Shown: positions 40,871-49,117 of the stretch, piece after piece
Layout of the letters: each line of letters begins with the position of its first letter
Numbering within the stretch: the stretch's first letter is position 1
Assembly: GCA_029259745.1 (NCBI GenBank)
Contig: JAJDEO010000033.1
Location: 1-62,765 of the forward strand
Direction: 5' to 3'
Length of the DNA: 62,765 nucleotides
Source: Planctomycetota bacterium
Lineage (GTDB): Bacteria > Planctomycetota > B15-G4
Translations under genes and position numbers: made by a program
Notes under the pieces: model-generated
The model's database searches: none
Told to the model about the DNA's origin: nothing
What the model saw: only the letters and a program-made list of their open reading frames with translations

Positions 40871-43162
40871 ATGTCGATCGAACGTGAACGCCGGATCAGG
40901 GACCTCTTCCTCGAAGCACTCGAGCAGCCCGAGGCGACGCGCTCGACGTGGGTCGGGGCCCACAGTGACGATGACGACATCACCGAGGCCGTCCTCACGA
41001 TGCTCGCCGACGAGCCCGCCGAGGAAGGCTTCCTCGAACCCACGCCGACGCTCCACAGCGCCGCGCGCGAGGCGGGCTTCGACGTCGGCGCCGAGCTTGG
41101 CGACTACCGCATCGTGCGACCCATCGGACGCGGAGGCACGGGCGTCGTCTTCCTCGCCGAGCAGGTCTCCGTCGGTCGTCTCGTCGCGCTGAAGGTCTTC
41201 CCGTCGCGCCTCTTCCTGTCCGAACGCGACCTCGCGCGCCTGGCCAACGAGGCCCGCACGATCGCGAAGCTCGAACACCCCCACGTCATCACGATTCACG
41301 ACGTCGTGCGCACCGGCGACCACGACTTCTTCGTGATGCAGTACGTCGACGGCCACGATCTCTCCGTCGAGATCCGACGCCAGCGTCTTCGCCAAGGCCT
41401 TCAACCAGGGAACGATCGCAACGCGGATGATGACGAACTCATCGGCCCGTCCTTCGAGAGCGAAAGCTACTGCGACTTCGTGGCCGACTTGATCGCCGAC
41501 ACGGCCGATGCCCTCGAACACGCGCACCGCGCCGGCATCGTCCACCGTGACATCAAGCCGCCGAACCTGATGTTGGACAAGGACGCCCAGGTGAAGGTCG
41601 GCGACTTCGGCATCGCCCGCGACGCGCAGACGGCGGCGGCCACGGCGACGTCTGAGCAGATGGGCACGCTGTACTACATGAGCCCCGAGCAGATCGCAGC
41701 ACGGGGCGTCACGGTCGATCATCGCACGGACGTGTACTCACTTGGCGTCGTGCTCTACGAACTCCTCACGTTGCGCCGCCCGTTCGATGGCGACGGTGCC
41801 GACGTCCTGGCTCGGATCCCACACGGAAACCCGACGCCGATCGAGAAGCTCAACCCGCGCGTTGACTCCACACTCCGCGTCATCTGCGCCAAAGCGATGG
41901 CCGTGCAGCGTCAGCATCGTTACGACACCGCCGGTGAGCTACACGACGATCTCCGCAGGTACCTCGCCGGTGAGCCGATCGCGGCACACCCGCCCTCGCT
42001 GACCGAGCGCATGGCGCGCTGGCTCGGCGCTCACCGCGTGGCTGCGCTCGTCGCCGTCATCGCCGTGATGGGCGCAGCGTGGCTGGTCGACGTCGCAAGG
42101 CCAGCGCCTCGCGAGCTCGTGACATCCACCACACCTGCCGCAGCGCTCATGCTCGATGTCCGCGGCGCAGCGGCCGACGAGGTTCAGATCGACCTGACGC
42201 CGATCGATCGACACACGCTGCAACTCGGGGAGACGCGGCCCGCCGAACGCGATGACGCGGGGATGATCACGGCGAGCCCTGGCGTCTATCGCGTTGCCAT
42301 GAGCCACCCCAGCGCGGGCTTCTGCGAGTGTGACGTCACGTTCCACGCAAGCGAACCCGCGAACGTCACGGCGTGGCTGCGGCGCGCCGAGGACCTCACG
42401 GACGGCATGGTCGACATCGCCGGCGGACGCGTGACGTTCGACGGCACCCAGGTGGCCATGGTTCTGGACGACGACGTGCCCCAGCTCGTGACGCTTTCCG
42501 TCGACGTCGCGGCCTTCGCGATCGACGCCTCGCCGGTGACGATCGGACAGTACCGCGCCTATGTCGAGGCCACCGGCGCGACGCCGCCCGTGTCCTGGTC
42601 AGCTGCCGGAGACGAGACCTGGGACGACCTGCCCGTCACGAGCGTCTCGCACCAAGATGCCAGCAACTACGCGGCGTGGGCTGGCAAACGCCTCCCGACG
42701 GTCGCCGAGTGGCTCCTGGCCGCACGCGGACCGACGCCGCGCCGCTTCCCCTGGGGCGACGACGCGCGCGACGACGAGATTGCCCAGTTCCAGCTCGGCA
42801 AGTCGCACTTCGCGCCCTTCGAGCCCGACATCGTCGATTCGCCAACGCGCCTTGCACTCTGGTCCCACACGCAGCTTCGCCCCGTGACCACAGCCCGCGA
42901 CGCAGCCGGCGGCCCGAATGGTCTGAACGAGCTCATCGGACTCGTCGGCGAGTGGACGTCGACATTTCCGTCGACCGCGGATGGCGGGTCGCGAAGTGTC
43001 CGTCCGTTAGAGAGGGTTGTGATCGGTACTCGCGTCCACCACACCCCTGAGTACGTCGCGAGTCACGGCTTCGCCCTGCTGATGACGGTCTACAAGATCC
43101 CGCAGTTCGACGTGGGCTTTCGATGTGTCCGCAGCCTGGAGCCACGTGTGACCGGTCGCTGA
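40871..43162 (+). CDS. Membrane Ser/Thr protein kinase with C-terminal FGE-like domain
   Basis: The 763-residue protein has a ~75-residue N-terminal segment (RRIRDLFLEALEQPEATR), typical of kinases paired with ECF sigma factors. The Hanks kinase domain spans ~78-345 (IGRGGTGVVFLAEQ, VALKVF with Lys108, HRDIKPPNLML, VGDFGIA, YYMSPEQIA). One TM helix (~388-407, VAALVAVIAVMGAAWLVDVA) is followed by an extracytoplasmic strand-rich part and a C-terminal sulfatase-modifying-factor (FGE-like) fold: AIDASPVTIGQYRAYVEATG, VSHQDASNYAAWAGKRLPTV, and LIGLVGEWTSTF to VGFRCVRS. The copper-binding Cys pair and GNVWEW/RGGSW motifs of true FGE are absent, so the domain is probably a sensor. It lies between the sigma factor and a two-gene peroxidase unit. 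Confidence 0.92.
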   Translation: MSIERERRIRDLFLEALEQPEATRSTWVGAHSDDDDITEAVLTMLADEPAEEGFLEPTPTLHSAAREAGFDVGAELGDYRIVRPIGRGGTGVVFLAEQVSVGRLVALKVFPSRLFLSERDLARLANEARTIAKLEHPHVITIHDVVRTGDHDFFVMQYVDGHDLSVEIRRQRLRQGLQPGNDRNADDDELIGPSFESESYCDFVADLIADTADALEHAHRAGIVHRDIKPPNLMLDKDAQVKVGDFGIARDAQTAAATATSEQMGTLYYMSPEQIAARGVTVDHRTDVYSLGVVLYELLTLRRPFDGDGADVLARIPHGNPTPIEKLNPRVDSTLRVICAKAMAVQRQHRYDTAGELHDDLRRYLAGEPIAAHPPSLTERMARWLGAHRVAALVAVIAVMGAAWLVDVARPAPRELVTSTTPAAALMLDVRGAAADEVQIDLTPIDRHTLQLGETRPAERDDAGMITASPGVYRVAMSHPSAGFCECDVTFHASEPANVTAWLRRAEDLTDGMVDIAGGRVTFDGTQVAMVLDDDVPQLVTLSVDVAAFAIDASPVTIGQYRAYVEATGATPPVSWSAAGDETWDDLPVTSVSHQDASNYAAWAGKRLPTVAEWLLAARGPTPRRFPWGDDARDDEIAQFQLGKSHFAPFEPDIVDSPTRLALWSHTQLRPVTTARDAAGGPNGLNELIGLVGEWTSTFPSTADGGSRSVRPLERVVIGTRVHHTPEYVASHGFALLMTVYKIPQFDVGFRCVRSLEPRVTGR

Positions 43163-43185
43163 TTCCCTGATCGGAGACCACCACC

Positions 43186-43710
43186 ATGGCAACCACTTCC
43201 GTCGACTTGTACATGCTCGTCGTGCCGAGTCTCGACGACTACGGCGTGATCCCCTTCAACGCGCCGCGCACTGAAGCAGCGCTCGCAGCGGCCGAGGAAG
43301 ACGTCTGGATCGGCCCGTCCAGCGGCACGTGGAACGGCGTCGCGGTCGAGACGGACACCACACTCAACACCGTGAAGTTCGAGAAGCTCTTCGAGATCGT
43401 CGAGCTCAAGCTCGAGGAGTACGAGTCGCACTACAACACCGTCGAACGCGAGCTGCCGTTGCGATTCCAGCTCGCGAGTCAGGTTGAAAGCGACGTCTAC
43501 TACTACAACGACCACGGCGAACCGCCACAGATCTGGTGCAGTCACCGCTGGACGGTTCTCGCTGCGCCCGCCGATGGTGGCGAGCCCCTGAAGCCATGGG
43601 TGCTCGAGAAGGACGTCACGTACAAGGACGGCAACGGTGGCGATGTCACGAAGCCGATGGACATCCACGTGGCGTTCGGTGCGCGCTTTGTCGTCGACGA
43701 GCAGGCTTGA
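43186..43710 (+). CDS. Hypothetical protein upstream of the haem peroxidase
   Basis: The 174-residue soluble protein starts 23 bp after the kinase stop. It is acidic and strand-rich (VDLYMLVVPSLDDYGVIPFN, LFEIVELKLEEYESHYN, VESDVYYYNDHGEPPQIWC, MDIHVAFGARFVVDEQ) with no signal peptide or membrane helix. No family is recognised. Its tight position between the kinase and the peroxidase (10 bp to the latter) suggests that it works with the peroxidase, perhaps as an accessory or substrate-binding subunit; that is inference only. Confidence 0.7.
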   Translation: MATTSVDLYMLVVPSLDDYGVIPFNAPRTEAALAAAEEDVWIGPSSGTWNGVAVETDTTLNTVKFEKLFEIVELKLEEYESHYNTVERELPLRFQLASQVESDVYYYNDHGEPPQIWCSHRWTVLAAPADGGEPLKPWVLEKDVTYKDGNGGDVTKPMDIHVAFGARFVVDEQA

Positions 43711-43719
43711 GGAGTCGCC

Positions 43720-45108
43720 ATGACATTCCAGGCCGCAGGATTCCTCGACCGCTTCGATGACGCCACGCCCTCGGGCTGGCTCCATCCGCACGCGCACCCC
43801 TATCGCCGCATTTCGCCGTCCTCGAGTCACCACCCTGACCCGCTCGAACTCGTTCGTCTCGCGACGGAGATGAAGTCGCGCGCCGGGCTGAACGACCCCG
43901 GGACGATTCCAGCCGGCTACTCGTACTGGGCGCAGTTCCTTGCACACGACTTGACGCTGTCGGTGCCCGGCGCGGAGGGCGACGATCCGCGCGCACGCAA
44001 CGCGCGCTCGGGACAGCTCGACCTCGAGTGCCTGCTCGGGCACGGGCCGCGCGTCGACGCACACCTCTACGCGGCCGTCGGCGCCCCCGTGCTCGTACTC
44101 GACGAGCGCCACGCGGAGTACGATGTGCCGCGCCGGTCCGACGGCACGGCCATCCTCGCCGACGCGCGCAACGACGACAACGTGCTCGTCGGTCAGGTGC
44201 ATCTCGCGTTGGCCCGCGCCTACAATCGCCTGGTTCGGCAGATGCATTCCGCCGACGGCAATCGCCTCAGCTCCTACGCTCGGGCGCGCCGAGTCCTCAC
44301 TGCCGTATACCAGCGCGTCACGGTCATCGACTTCCTTGCGCGCATCACGCGGACGGCCTCAGCCGCGCAGGTCGAGGCCCTCCGCGTCGGTCTCGCGAAG
44401 TCCCCGCCAGCGTCGTCGGCGCGGACGCCGACCGCGCTCCCCATCGAGTTCATCACCTCGGCGATGCGCTTCGGCCACTCGATGGCGCGCTCGGAGTACA
44501 CCCTCAACGCCGACCACGCGGCCCCGCTCCCGCTCTTTCCCCGCCGCACGGTCTCACCCGCCGACACGCATCTACGCGGCAGCAGCCCGCTTCCGCGCCT
44601 CTGGACCGTCGACTGGGACCGCTTCTTCGACGACCGCTCGAGCGCCCACTGCCAGATGGGACACGCCATCAACGCGTCCATCACCCCCGCCATGGGCAAG
44701 GTCGCGATGGGCAACGGCGAGAAACTCAGCCTCGCCCTCATGACGCTCGGGGCCGAGGCGATGTTCGGCATCGCGGCGCCCAAGGACGTTGCCGCGAAGC
44801 TGCAGGTCACGATCAGCCCGGCGCTGGCGAAGGAACCGTCCCTGTGGCGCGCCGTCCTGCTCGAGGCCGAGGAACAGGCCGATGGACGTCTTGGCGCGCT
44901 CGGGAGCGCGCTGGTGTTGCAGGGCTTCGAGTCGGCTCTTGCCGGCGCCTCGTGGGCCGTCGAGTCGGACGCGAGTGAACCCGAGGCGCTGCTCGCGGCA
45001 GTCGAGTCCGTGCCGGCGCTGCTGCGCTGGGGATCGGAGCCGCGGACGAGCCCCCGCACCGTGCGCGGCGAATCGCCGGCTGCGCGCGAGGGGCACGCGG
45101 AAAACTGA
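43720..45108 (+). CDS. Animal-type haem peroxidase-like protein
   Basis: The 462-residue protein belongs to the animal haem peroxidase (peroxinectin/MPO-like) superfamily. The distal helix is IPAGYSYWAQFLAHDLTL with the distal His, the distal Arg lies in LADARNDDNVLVGQVHL, and the helix ALARAYNRLVRQMHS corresponds to the LREHNRLA motif. The proximal His lies in EFITSAMRFGHSMARSEY. The Asp that precedes the distal His in mammalian enzymes and links covalently to haem is Ala here. There is no signal peptide, so it seems cytoplasmic. It would oxidise a substrate with H2O2. It is last in an operon with sigma factor, kinase and the 43186 protein. Confidence 0.85.
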   Translation: MTFQAAGFLDRFDDATPSGWLHPHAHPYRRISPSSSHHPDPLELVRLATEMKSRAGLNDPGTIPAGYSYWAQFLAHDLTLSVPGAEGDDPRARNARSGQLDLECLLGHGPRVDAHLYAAVGAPVLVLDERHAEYDVPRRSDGTAILADARNDDNVLVGQVHLALARAYNRLVRQMHSADGNRLSSYARARRVLTAVYQRVTVIDFLARITRTASAAQVEALRVGLAKSPPASSARTPTALPIEFITSAMRFGHSMARSEYTLNADHAAPLPLFPRRTVSPADTHLRGSSPLPRLWTVDWDRFFDDRSSAHCQMGHAINASITPAMGKVAMGNGEKLSLALMTLGAEAMFGIAAPKDVAAKLQVTISPALAKEPSLWRAVLLEAEEQADGRLGALGSALVLQGFESALAGASWAVESDASEPEALLAAVESVPALLRWGSEPRTSPRTVRGESPAAREGHAEN

Positions 45109-45160
45109 GAGATCACGCACGCGCGACGAAGTCATGCACGTCGTCGCGCGTGCACCCGGT

Positions 45161-45871
45161 TCAGTCGTCGATCCAGACGGCGCCGCTGACGCCGTGGTGG
45201 CTGACGCTGCCCGACCCGTCGTCGAGCACGCGGAAGTCGCCACCGACATCGTGGACCATGATCGAGCCCGAGCCATCGGACTCAACGATGACGTCACGCG
45301 CCACGCGCTCGACGCTGATCGAACCCGAACCGTCCGTGATGGACACCTGACCGCCGACGCCCGCGATCGAGATACTTCCCGAGCCGTCACGGATCACGAC
45401 GTCACCCGCGACATCATGAATCGTGATCGACCCCGAGCCGTCGTCGATGGAGACGCTCGCGACCTCGCGGATCGTGATCGAGCCGCTCCCGTCATCGATG
45501 CGGACATGGCATCCGCGCGGAACCTGCACGGAGAGGTCGAGCTTGGCTCGCGCGTTGCTCGGGATGTCGACCGAGACCTGCACGCCGTCGGCCACAGGGT
45601 CGAGCAGGAAGCCGACCTGCTGAAGCGTCTCTTCGTCGGACGCGGCGGCGACAGCCGTCACGATCACGGCGTTGCCGGGAGCCGCCGTGATGTCGAGCCG
45701 TCCCGCCGCAGCCACGATGCTGACGGTGTCGCCGGGCGTGATGTCGATCGAGTTCGTGAAGGGTTCCGACTCGACGGAGTAGTCGTTCCACGAACCGTTG
45801 ATCGTGATGCAGCCGCCCAGCGTGCAGGCAACGACGGCCAGTAGGGACGAACGCACGAATGAAGACACCAT
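45161..45871 (-). CDS. Lipoprotein with DUF4097-like DGSGSI repeats
   Basis: The 236-residue protein starts at an ATG (45871) with GAGGAGAGAG upstream. A lipoprotein signal (LLAVVACTLGGC) is followed by a ~90-residue strand domain (SIDITPGDTVSIVAAAGRLD). The rest is six repeats of about 18 residues, each with DGSGSI in the centre (VRIDDGSGSITIREVAS, VSIDDGSGSITIHDVAG, VVIRDGSGSISIAGVGG and so on). The pattern fits the DUF4097/putative auto-adhesin beta-helix. It should be anchored outside the cytoplasmic membrane; function unknown. It is divergent from the BON gene, with a ~420-bp gap. Confidence 0.85.
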   Translation of the reverse strand: MVSSFVRSSLLAVVACTLGGCITINGSWNDYSVESEPFTNSIDITPGDTVSIVAAAGRLDITAAPGNAVIVTAVAAASDEETLQQVGFLLDPVADGVQVSVDIPSNARAKLDLSVQVPRGCHVRIDDGSGSITIREVASVSIDDGSGSITIHDVAGDVVIRDGSGSISIAGVGGQVSITDGSGSISVERVARDVIVESDGSGSIMVHDVGGDFRVLDDGSGSVSHHGVSGAVWIDD

Positions 45872-46292
45872 GACACTCTCTCCTCGTCGGGGTCGAACAA
45901 TACGCCCCGTGGACATCCGGTATGTGCTGAGCCGCCCGAGCGGCGCCCCTGCTCCGACTCGATGATCGACGATCCGGCGCATCTGCACTGCGGCAAGCCT
46001 GTGACTCGAACCGGGACCGCGACGCAGCGTTCCCGAGAAGAGACGACGCGCGCGCGTGAGGAGTTCCCACGTTCTCGTGCGCGGCCGCGAATCGGGGGTA
46101 GCCTTCTGATGCCGGCATGTCTCTCGCGGCCGCAACGCGGGTCTGTACGCCCCGCGTTCTGCTCGGCGTGCGACGGATCGGCTCACGTCGAGATCCGTCC
46201 GCGCTGTGACGGGCCGGCTCACGGGCGCAGTTCGCGTCGATGCAGCGCGCATCGACAACTCCCATCCGTCCCCCTGACCCTTCCCACACACC
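45872..46292. other. Divergent intergenic region, nothing assigned
   Basis: About 420 bp between the DUF4097 lipoprotein and the BON protein. Open frames here are not protein-like. It should contain the promoters of both genes. A GGTTCGAGTC stretch on the minus strand near 46010 was checked as a tRNA T-arm and has no matching stem. Confidence 0.4.
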
Positions 46293-47234
46293 ATGATGCT
46301 TGCCAAGCACCGCCGCACGACTCTATCGCTCGCCCTGATCGCCGCACTGACGGCAGCTCCCCACGCTGCCGACGTCGGCTCCCCCGCATCCCGTGCCGAC
46401 ATCGAGCGCCTCGCCAAGGACCTCGACAGCGCGAGCCGCAAGATTCACACCGAGGTCGACGACGGCACCGTGGCCCGCAACGTCGGACGCGACATCGTCT
46501 ACGGCCTCGGCACCGAGGTCAACGGCCTCTTCGTGACGAGCGAAGACGGCATCGTCACGCTCAAGGGCACCGTCGACAGCGACGAGACGCGCGAGCTCGC
46601 GATCGGCCGTGCGAGTCGCATCGCCGGCGTCCGTCGCATCATCAACCGACTCGGCACGCCGGGCGGCGAGATCCCCGAAGACCAGGCGCCGATCATCGCG
46701 GCGGCCGAAACGGACGCAGGCCCGATCGACTTCCTGACTGACAGTGGACTGGCCGGCCGCGAGATCGTCGTCGTGAACAACGACGGAGTGATCAGCATCC
46801 ACGGTCACATCAACAACGAGCAGGCCCGCACGTTGGCACTGATCGCCGCCCAGCGTATCGAAGGCGCGCGCGCCGTCGCCGACTACCTGCACGTGATTCC
46901 CGGCTCACGCCGCAACGACGACAACCTCGCGAACATCGTGCGCTACCGCCTCGGTGAGATCGCCGGCCTGCGTGATGCAGTTCGCGAGGAACGTCGTCCG
47001 ACCATCGAACGCCAGAGCCGCGACCTCGTCGCGGTCACCGTCGCCGATGGTGTCGCGACGTTGACGGGCCGCGTGCACGACGCGTCCCTGAAGGACGCCA
47101 TGCTCCAGCGCACGGCCGAGACGACGGGCATCTTCGCCGTGCAGGACCGACTCACGATCGACTCGGCAGCGCGCGCGACGCAACGCGTGCGCCCGCCGGT
47201 GAAGCTCATCAACTACGGAACCTTGCGCCGCTGA
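46293..47234 (+). CDS. Secreted protein with three BON domains
   Basis: The protein has 313 residues (ATG 46293 or 46296) with a signal peptide (TTLSLALIAALTAAPHAA). Three BON-type modules are seen: ~60-125 (LFVTSEDGIVTLKGTVDSDE, AIGRASRIAGVRRIINRL), ~145-200 (VVVNNDGVISIHGHINNEQA, AAQRIEGARAVADYLHV) and ~245-295 (VTVADGVATLTGRVHDASL). BON domains bind membranes or other envelope components, and exported multi-BON proteins such as OsmY act in the periplasm. No lipid anchor is present. A clear Rho-independent terminator follows. Confidence 0.87.
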   Translation: MMLAKHRRTTLSLALIAALTAAPHAADVGSPASRADIERLAKDLDSASRKIHTEVDDGTVARNVGRDIVYGLGTEVNGLFVTSEDGIVTLKGTVDSDETRELAIGRASRIAGVRRIINRLGTPGGEIPEDQAPIIAAAETDAGPIDFLTDSGLAGREIVVVNNDGVISIHGHINNEQARTLALIAAQRIEGARAVADYLHVIPGSRRNDDNLANIVRYRLGEIAGLRDAVREERRPTIERQSRDLVAVTVADGVATLTGRVHDASLKDAMLQRTAETTGIFAVQDRLTIDSAARATQRVRPPVKLINYGTLRR

Positions 47235-47257
47235 CAGCGCGCTGAAGCCCACCTGTC

Positions 47258-47295
47258 ACCGCGTGCCGCTCCGATGAGCGGCGCGCGGTGTTTTC
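47258..47295 (+). terminator. Rho-independent terminator of the BON gene
   Basis: A 14-bp stem (ACCGCGTGCCGCTC / GAGCGGCGCGCGGT, one T-G wobble) with a CGAT loop is followed by GTTTTC. It lies 24 bp after the BON stop codon. Confidence 0.8.
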
Positions 47296-47476
47296 ATGTT
47301 CGGGCTGATCGCAAGCTGCCGCACTGGCGTCGGCGCGCAGGTGATCGCAGTCCCGCGGGCATGGTCGCGGATGGCTGAGAGCGGCGTGTCGCCGAAAGCG
47401 AAGGGAACCGACGCGCGCGTGCGGTTCGTCGGAATGCCGCGGCGTGCAACCTGCGGCCCGTGGGGCCCGGGACGCC

Positions 47477-48223
47477 TCAGAGCAGAGCGACGATCATCGA
47501 CTGGTGCTCGTCGGTGCCATCGGACATCACCGAGAGCATGTAGTCGTCGCGGTCGAGGGTCTCGACGGACAGGCTGCCCGTGCGCCCCTGCTTCACCCCG
47601 CCGTCCTGCGGCTGGAGCCCTTCGGGAAGCGACTCACCGAGCGACTTGGGGAGCACGAACACCGACACGACGTCGTCGCAGCACTTGAAGAGCATGTTGA
47701 CGCCCATGACACCGAGCACCGTTTCCTGACGTGCGCCGATGATCGAGATGGCGTGCCCCTTGAACGTGCGCGGGTTCGGCACCTTCACGCTGCCGAGGCC
47801 GTGCTCGCTGAGAAACGCCCGCACGTCGTTCGCCGCTTCGGTGCGGATGTCGAGTTCGGCACCCAGCGTCGTGATCGCGCCGTGCCGCGACGCGAGGTCA
47901 CGCATCAGCTCATTCGATTCCCACGTCGCGAAGAACCAACCCAGACCACCGAGCAGCAGCACGGCGGCGGCTGCCGCGATGCGCGGCCAGACAGGCGGCT
48001 TGATCACGCCCATCCGCAGCTGGATCCCGCGCCAGACGTCCTCGGGCATCTCGTCTTCACGCAGCGACTCCCCGAGCCACGCCTCGAGCCGCGCCTCGTC
48101 GTCGAACCGCTGCCGGGTCGACTCGGAAGCCTCGAGGTGTGCCGCGATCTCTGCCGTCGTCCGAGCATCGAGCTCGGAGTCGAGGTAGGGCATCAGAAGG
48201 GCGCGTGCTTGTCGATCGTTCAT
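47477..48223 (-). CDS. Probable anti-sigma factor, single-pass membrane protein
   Basis: The protein has 248 residues from an ATG that overlaps the sigma-factor stop (ATGA). The N-terminal ~70 residues (RALLMPYLDSELDARTTAEI, AAHLEASESTRQRFDDEA) match the helical anti-sigma domain, but the HxxxCxxC zinc motif of ZAS proteins is absent. A TM helix lies at ~83-100 (AAAAVLLLGGLGWFFATW). The extracytoplasmic C-terminal domain includes a vicinal Cys pair (NMLFKCCDDVVSVFVLP) that could sense oxidation or metal. It should bind and hold the sigma factor at 48220. Confidence 0.85.
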   Translation of the reverse strand: MNDRQARALLMPYLDSELDARTTAEIAAHLEASESTRQRFDDEARLEAWLGESLREDEMPEDVWRGIQLRMGVIKPPVWPRIAAAAAVLLLGGLGWFFATWESNELMRDLASRHGAITTLGAELDIRTEAANDVRAFLSEHGLGSVKVPNPRTFKGHAISIIGARQETVLGVMGVNMLFKCCDDVVSVFVLPKSLGESLPEGLQPQDGGVKQGRTGSLSVETLDRDDYMLSVMSDGTDEHQSMIVALL

Positions 48224-48975
48224 ACGTTCTGCTTGCGTGTGAAGCCTGAGGTGCGGGCATAGTCGGCCAGGGTCTCGCGCAGGCGTGCGCGAGCGCGAAA
48301 GAGGTGGCTCATGACCGTGCCCATGGGAATGTCGAGCAGCGCCGCGATCTCCTTGTATCGGAAGCCCTCGGCGGCTCGAAGCAGGAACACCATCCGCTCG
48401 TGGGCCGGCAGCGACTGCACGGCGCGGCGGACGGGGTCGGTGACGTGCTGGAGCACCTCGTCGGGTGCGTCGAGCACGGATCGGTAGGCCTCCTCGCGCT
48501 CGAGCGCCTCGATCAGATCGAGACTCTCGGGCGAGACATGCCGCTGGAGGTAGCGCCGCGTCTGGCTGTTGGCGTTGAGGATGACGTTCGAAAGGATCCG
48601 GAACATCCAGGCCTTGAAGGACGTGCCGAGTGTGAACGTCTTGAACTTCCGAAAGGCGATCAGAACGGCCTCCTGCAGCGAATCCTCGGCCGTGGCTCGA
48701 TCCCACGACATCCGCGAGGCGAAGCGCCAGAGGGCGTCCCGCTCGGGTTCGAGGAGGTCGACGAACTGTTGTTCGGTGTGGAGCACGGTGTCAGAGGGTG
48801 CCGGGGCGGAGGGTGCAGGATCTACGGACGTCTGGGGTGAAATGTCCCGCCCGGTCGCGTCTATTCCTCTATTCGGTGGAGTCTGCGCCTGCCAACCCGC
48901 CTTCGCACCATCGGCGGCGGGCGTGGATCCGGGGACCTCTGAGTCCCTTCGGGGGTTTGGAACGGCTGCGGGCAT
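48220..48975 (-). CDS. ECF-type RNA polymerase sigma factor
   Basis: The 251-residue protein begins at an ATG (48975), but its first ~62 residues are Pro/Ala/Asp-rich linker. The sigma core begins near LHTEQQFVDLLEPERDALW, and a GTG at 48786 is a possible later start. Region 2 includes WDRATAEDSLQEAVLIAFRK and KAWMFRILSNVILNANSQTR; region 4 includes VFLLRAAEGFRYKEIAALLD and PMGTVMSHLFRARARLRETL. Its stop overlaps the anti-sigma start (ATGA), the classic co-regulated pair. The target regulon cannot be told from this window. Confidence 0.9.
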   Translation of the reverse strand: MPAAVPNPRRDSEVPGSTPAADGAKAGWQAQTPPNRGIDATGRDISPQTSVDPAPSAPAPSDTVLHTEQQFVDLLEPERDALWRFASRMSWDRATAEDSLQEAVLIAFRKFKTFTLGTSFKAWMFRILSNVILNANSQTRRYLQRHVSPESLDLIEALEREEAYRSVLDAPDEVLQHVTDPVRRAVQSLPAHERMVFLLRAAEGFRYKEIAALLDIPMGTVMSHLFRARARLRETLADYARTSGFTRKQNV

Positions 48976-49117
48976 GATGACTCGAAGACGGGAAGCACTC
49001 CTCTAATGTGACCCCGACTCGGGCCCTCGTCCACCGCGCAACGGCTCTTTGCCAAGCGGATGGACGTGTGTAACGTCGCGGGACACGACCCCATCCCCTT
49101 GCAGGAGAACCGCCGCC

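Noticed and set aside
42400..43150. Kinase C-terminal domain as a formylglycine-generating enzyme for the local sulfatases
   Set aside because: Catalytic Cys residues are absent, and the sulfatase-fold proteins have Thr at the site to be modified.
45161..45871. DGSGS repeats as RTX calcium-binding toxin repeats
   Set aside because: The 9-residue GGxGxDxUx pattern is absent; the period is about 18 residues and the protein has a lipoprotein signal.
46000..46030. tRNA-like T-arm (GGTTCGAGTC on the minus strand)
   Set aside because: The flanking bases cannot form the 5-bp T-stem and no acceptor, D or anticodon arms are found.
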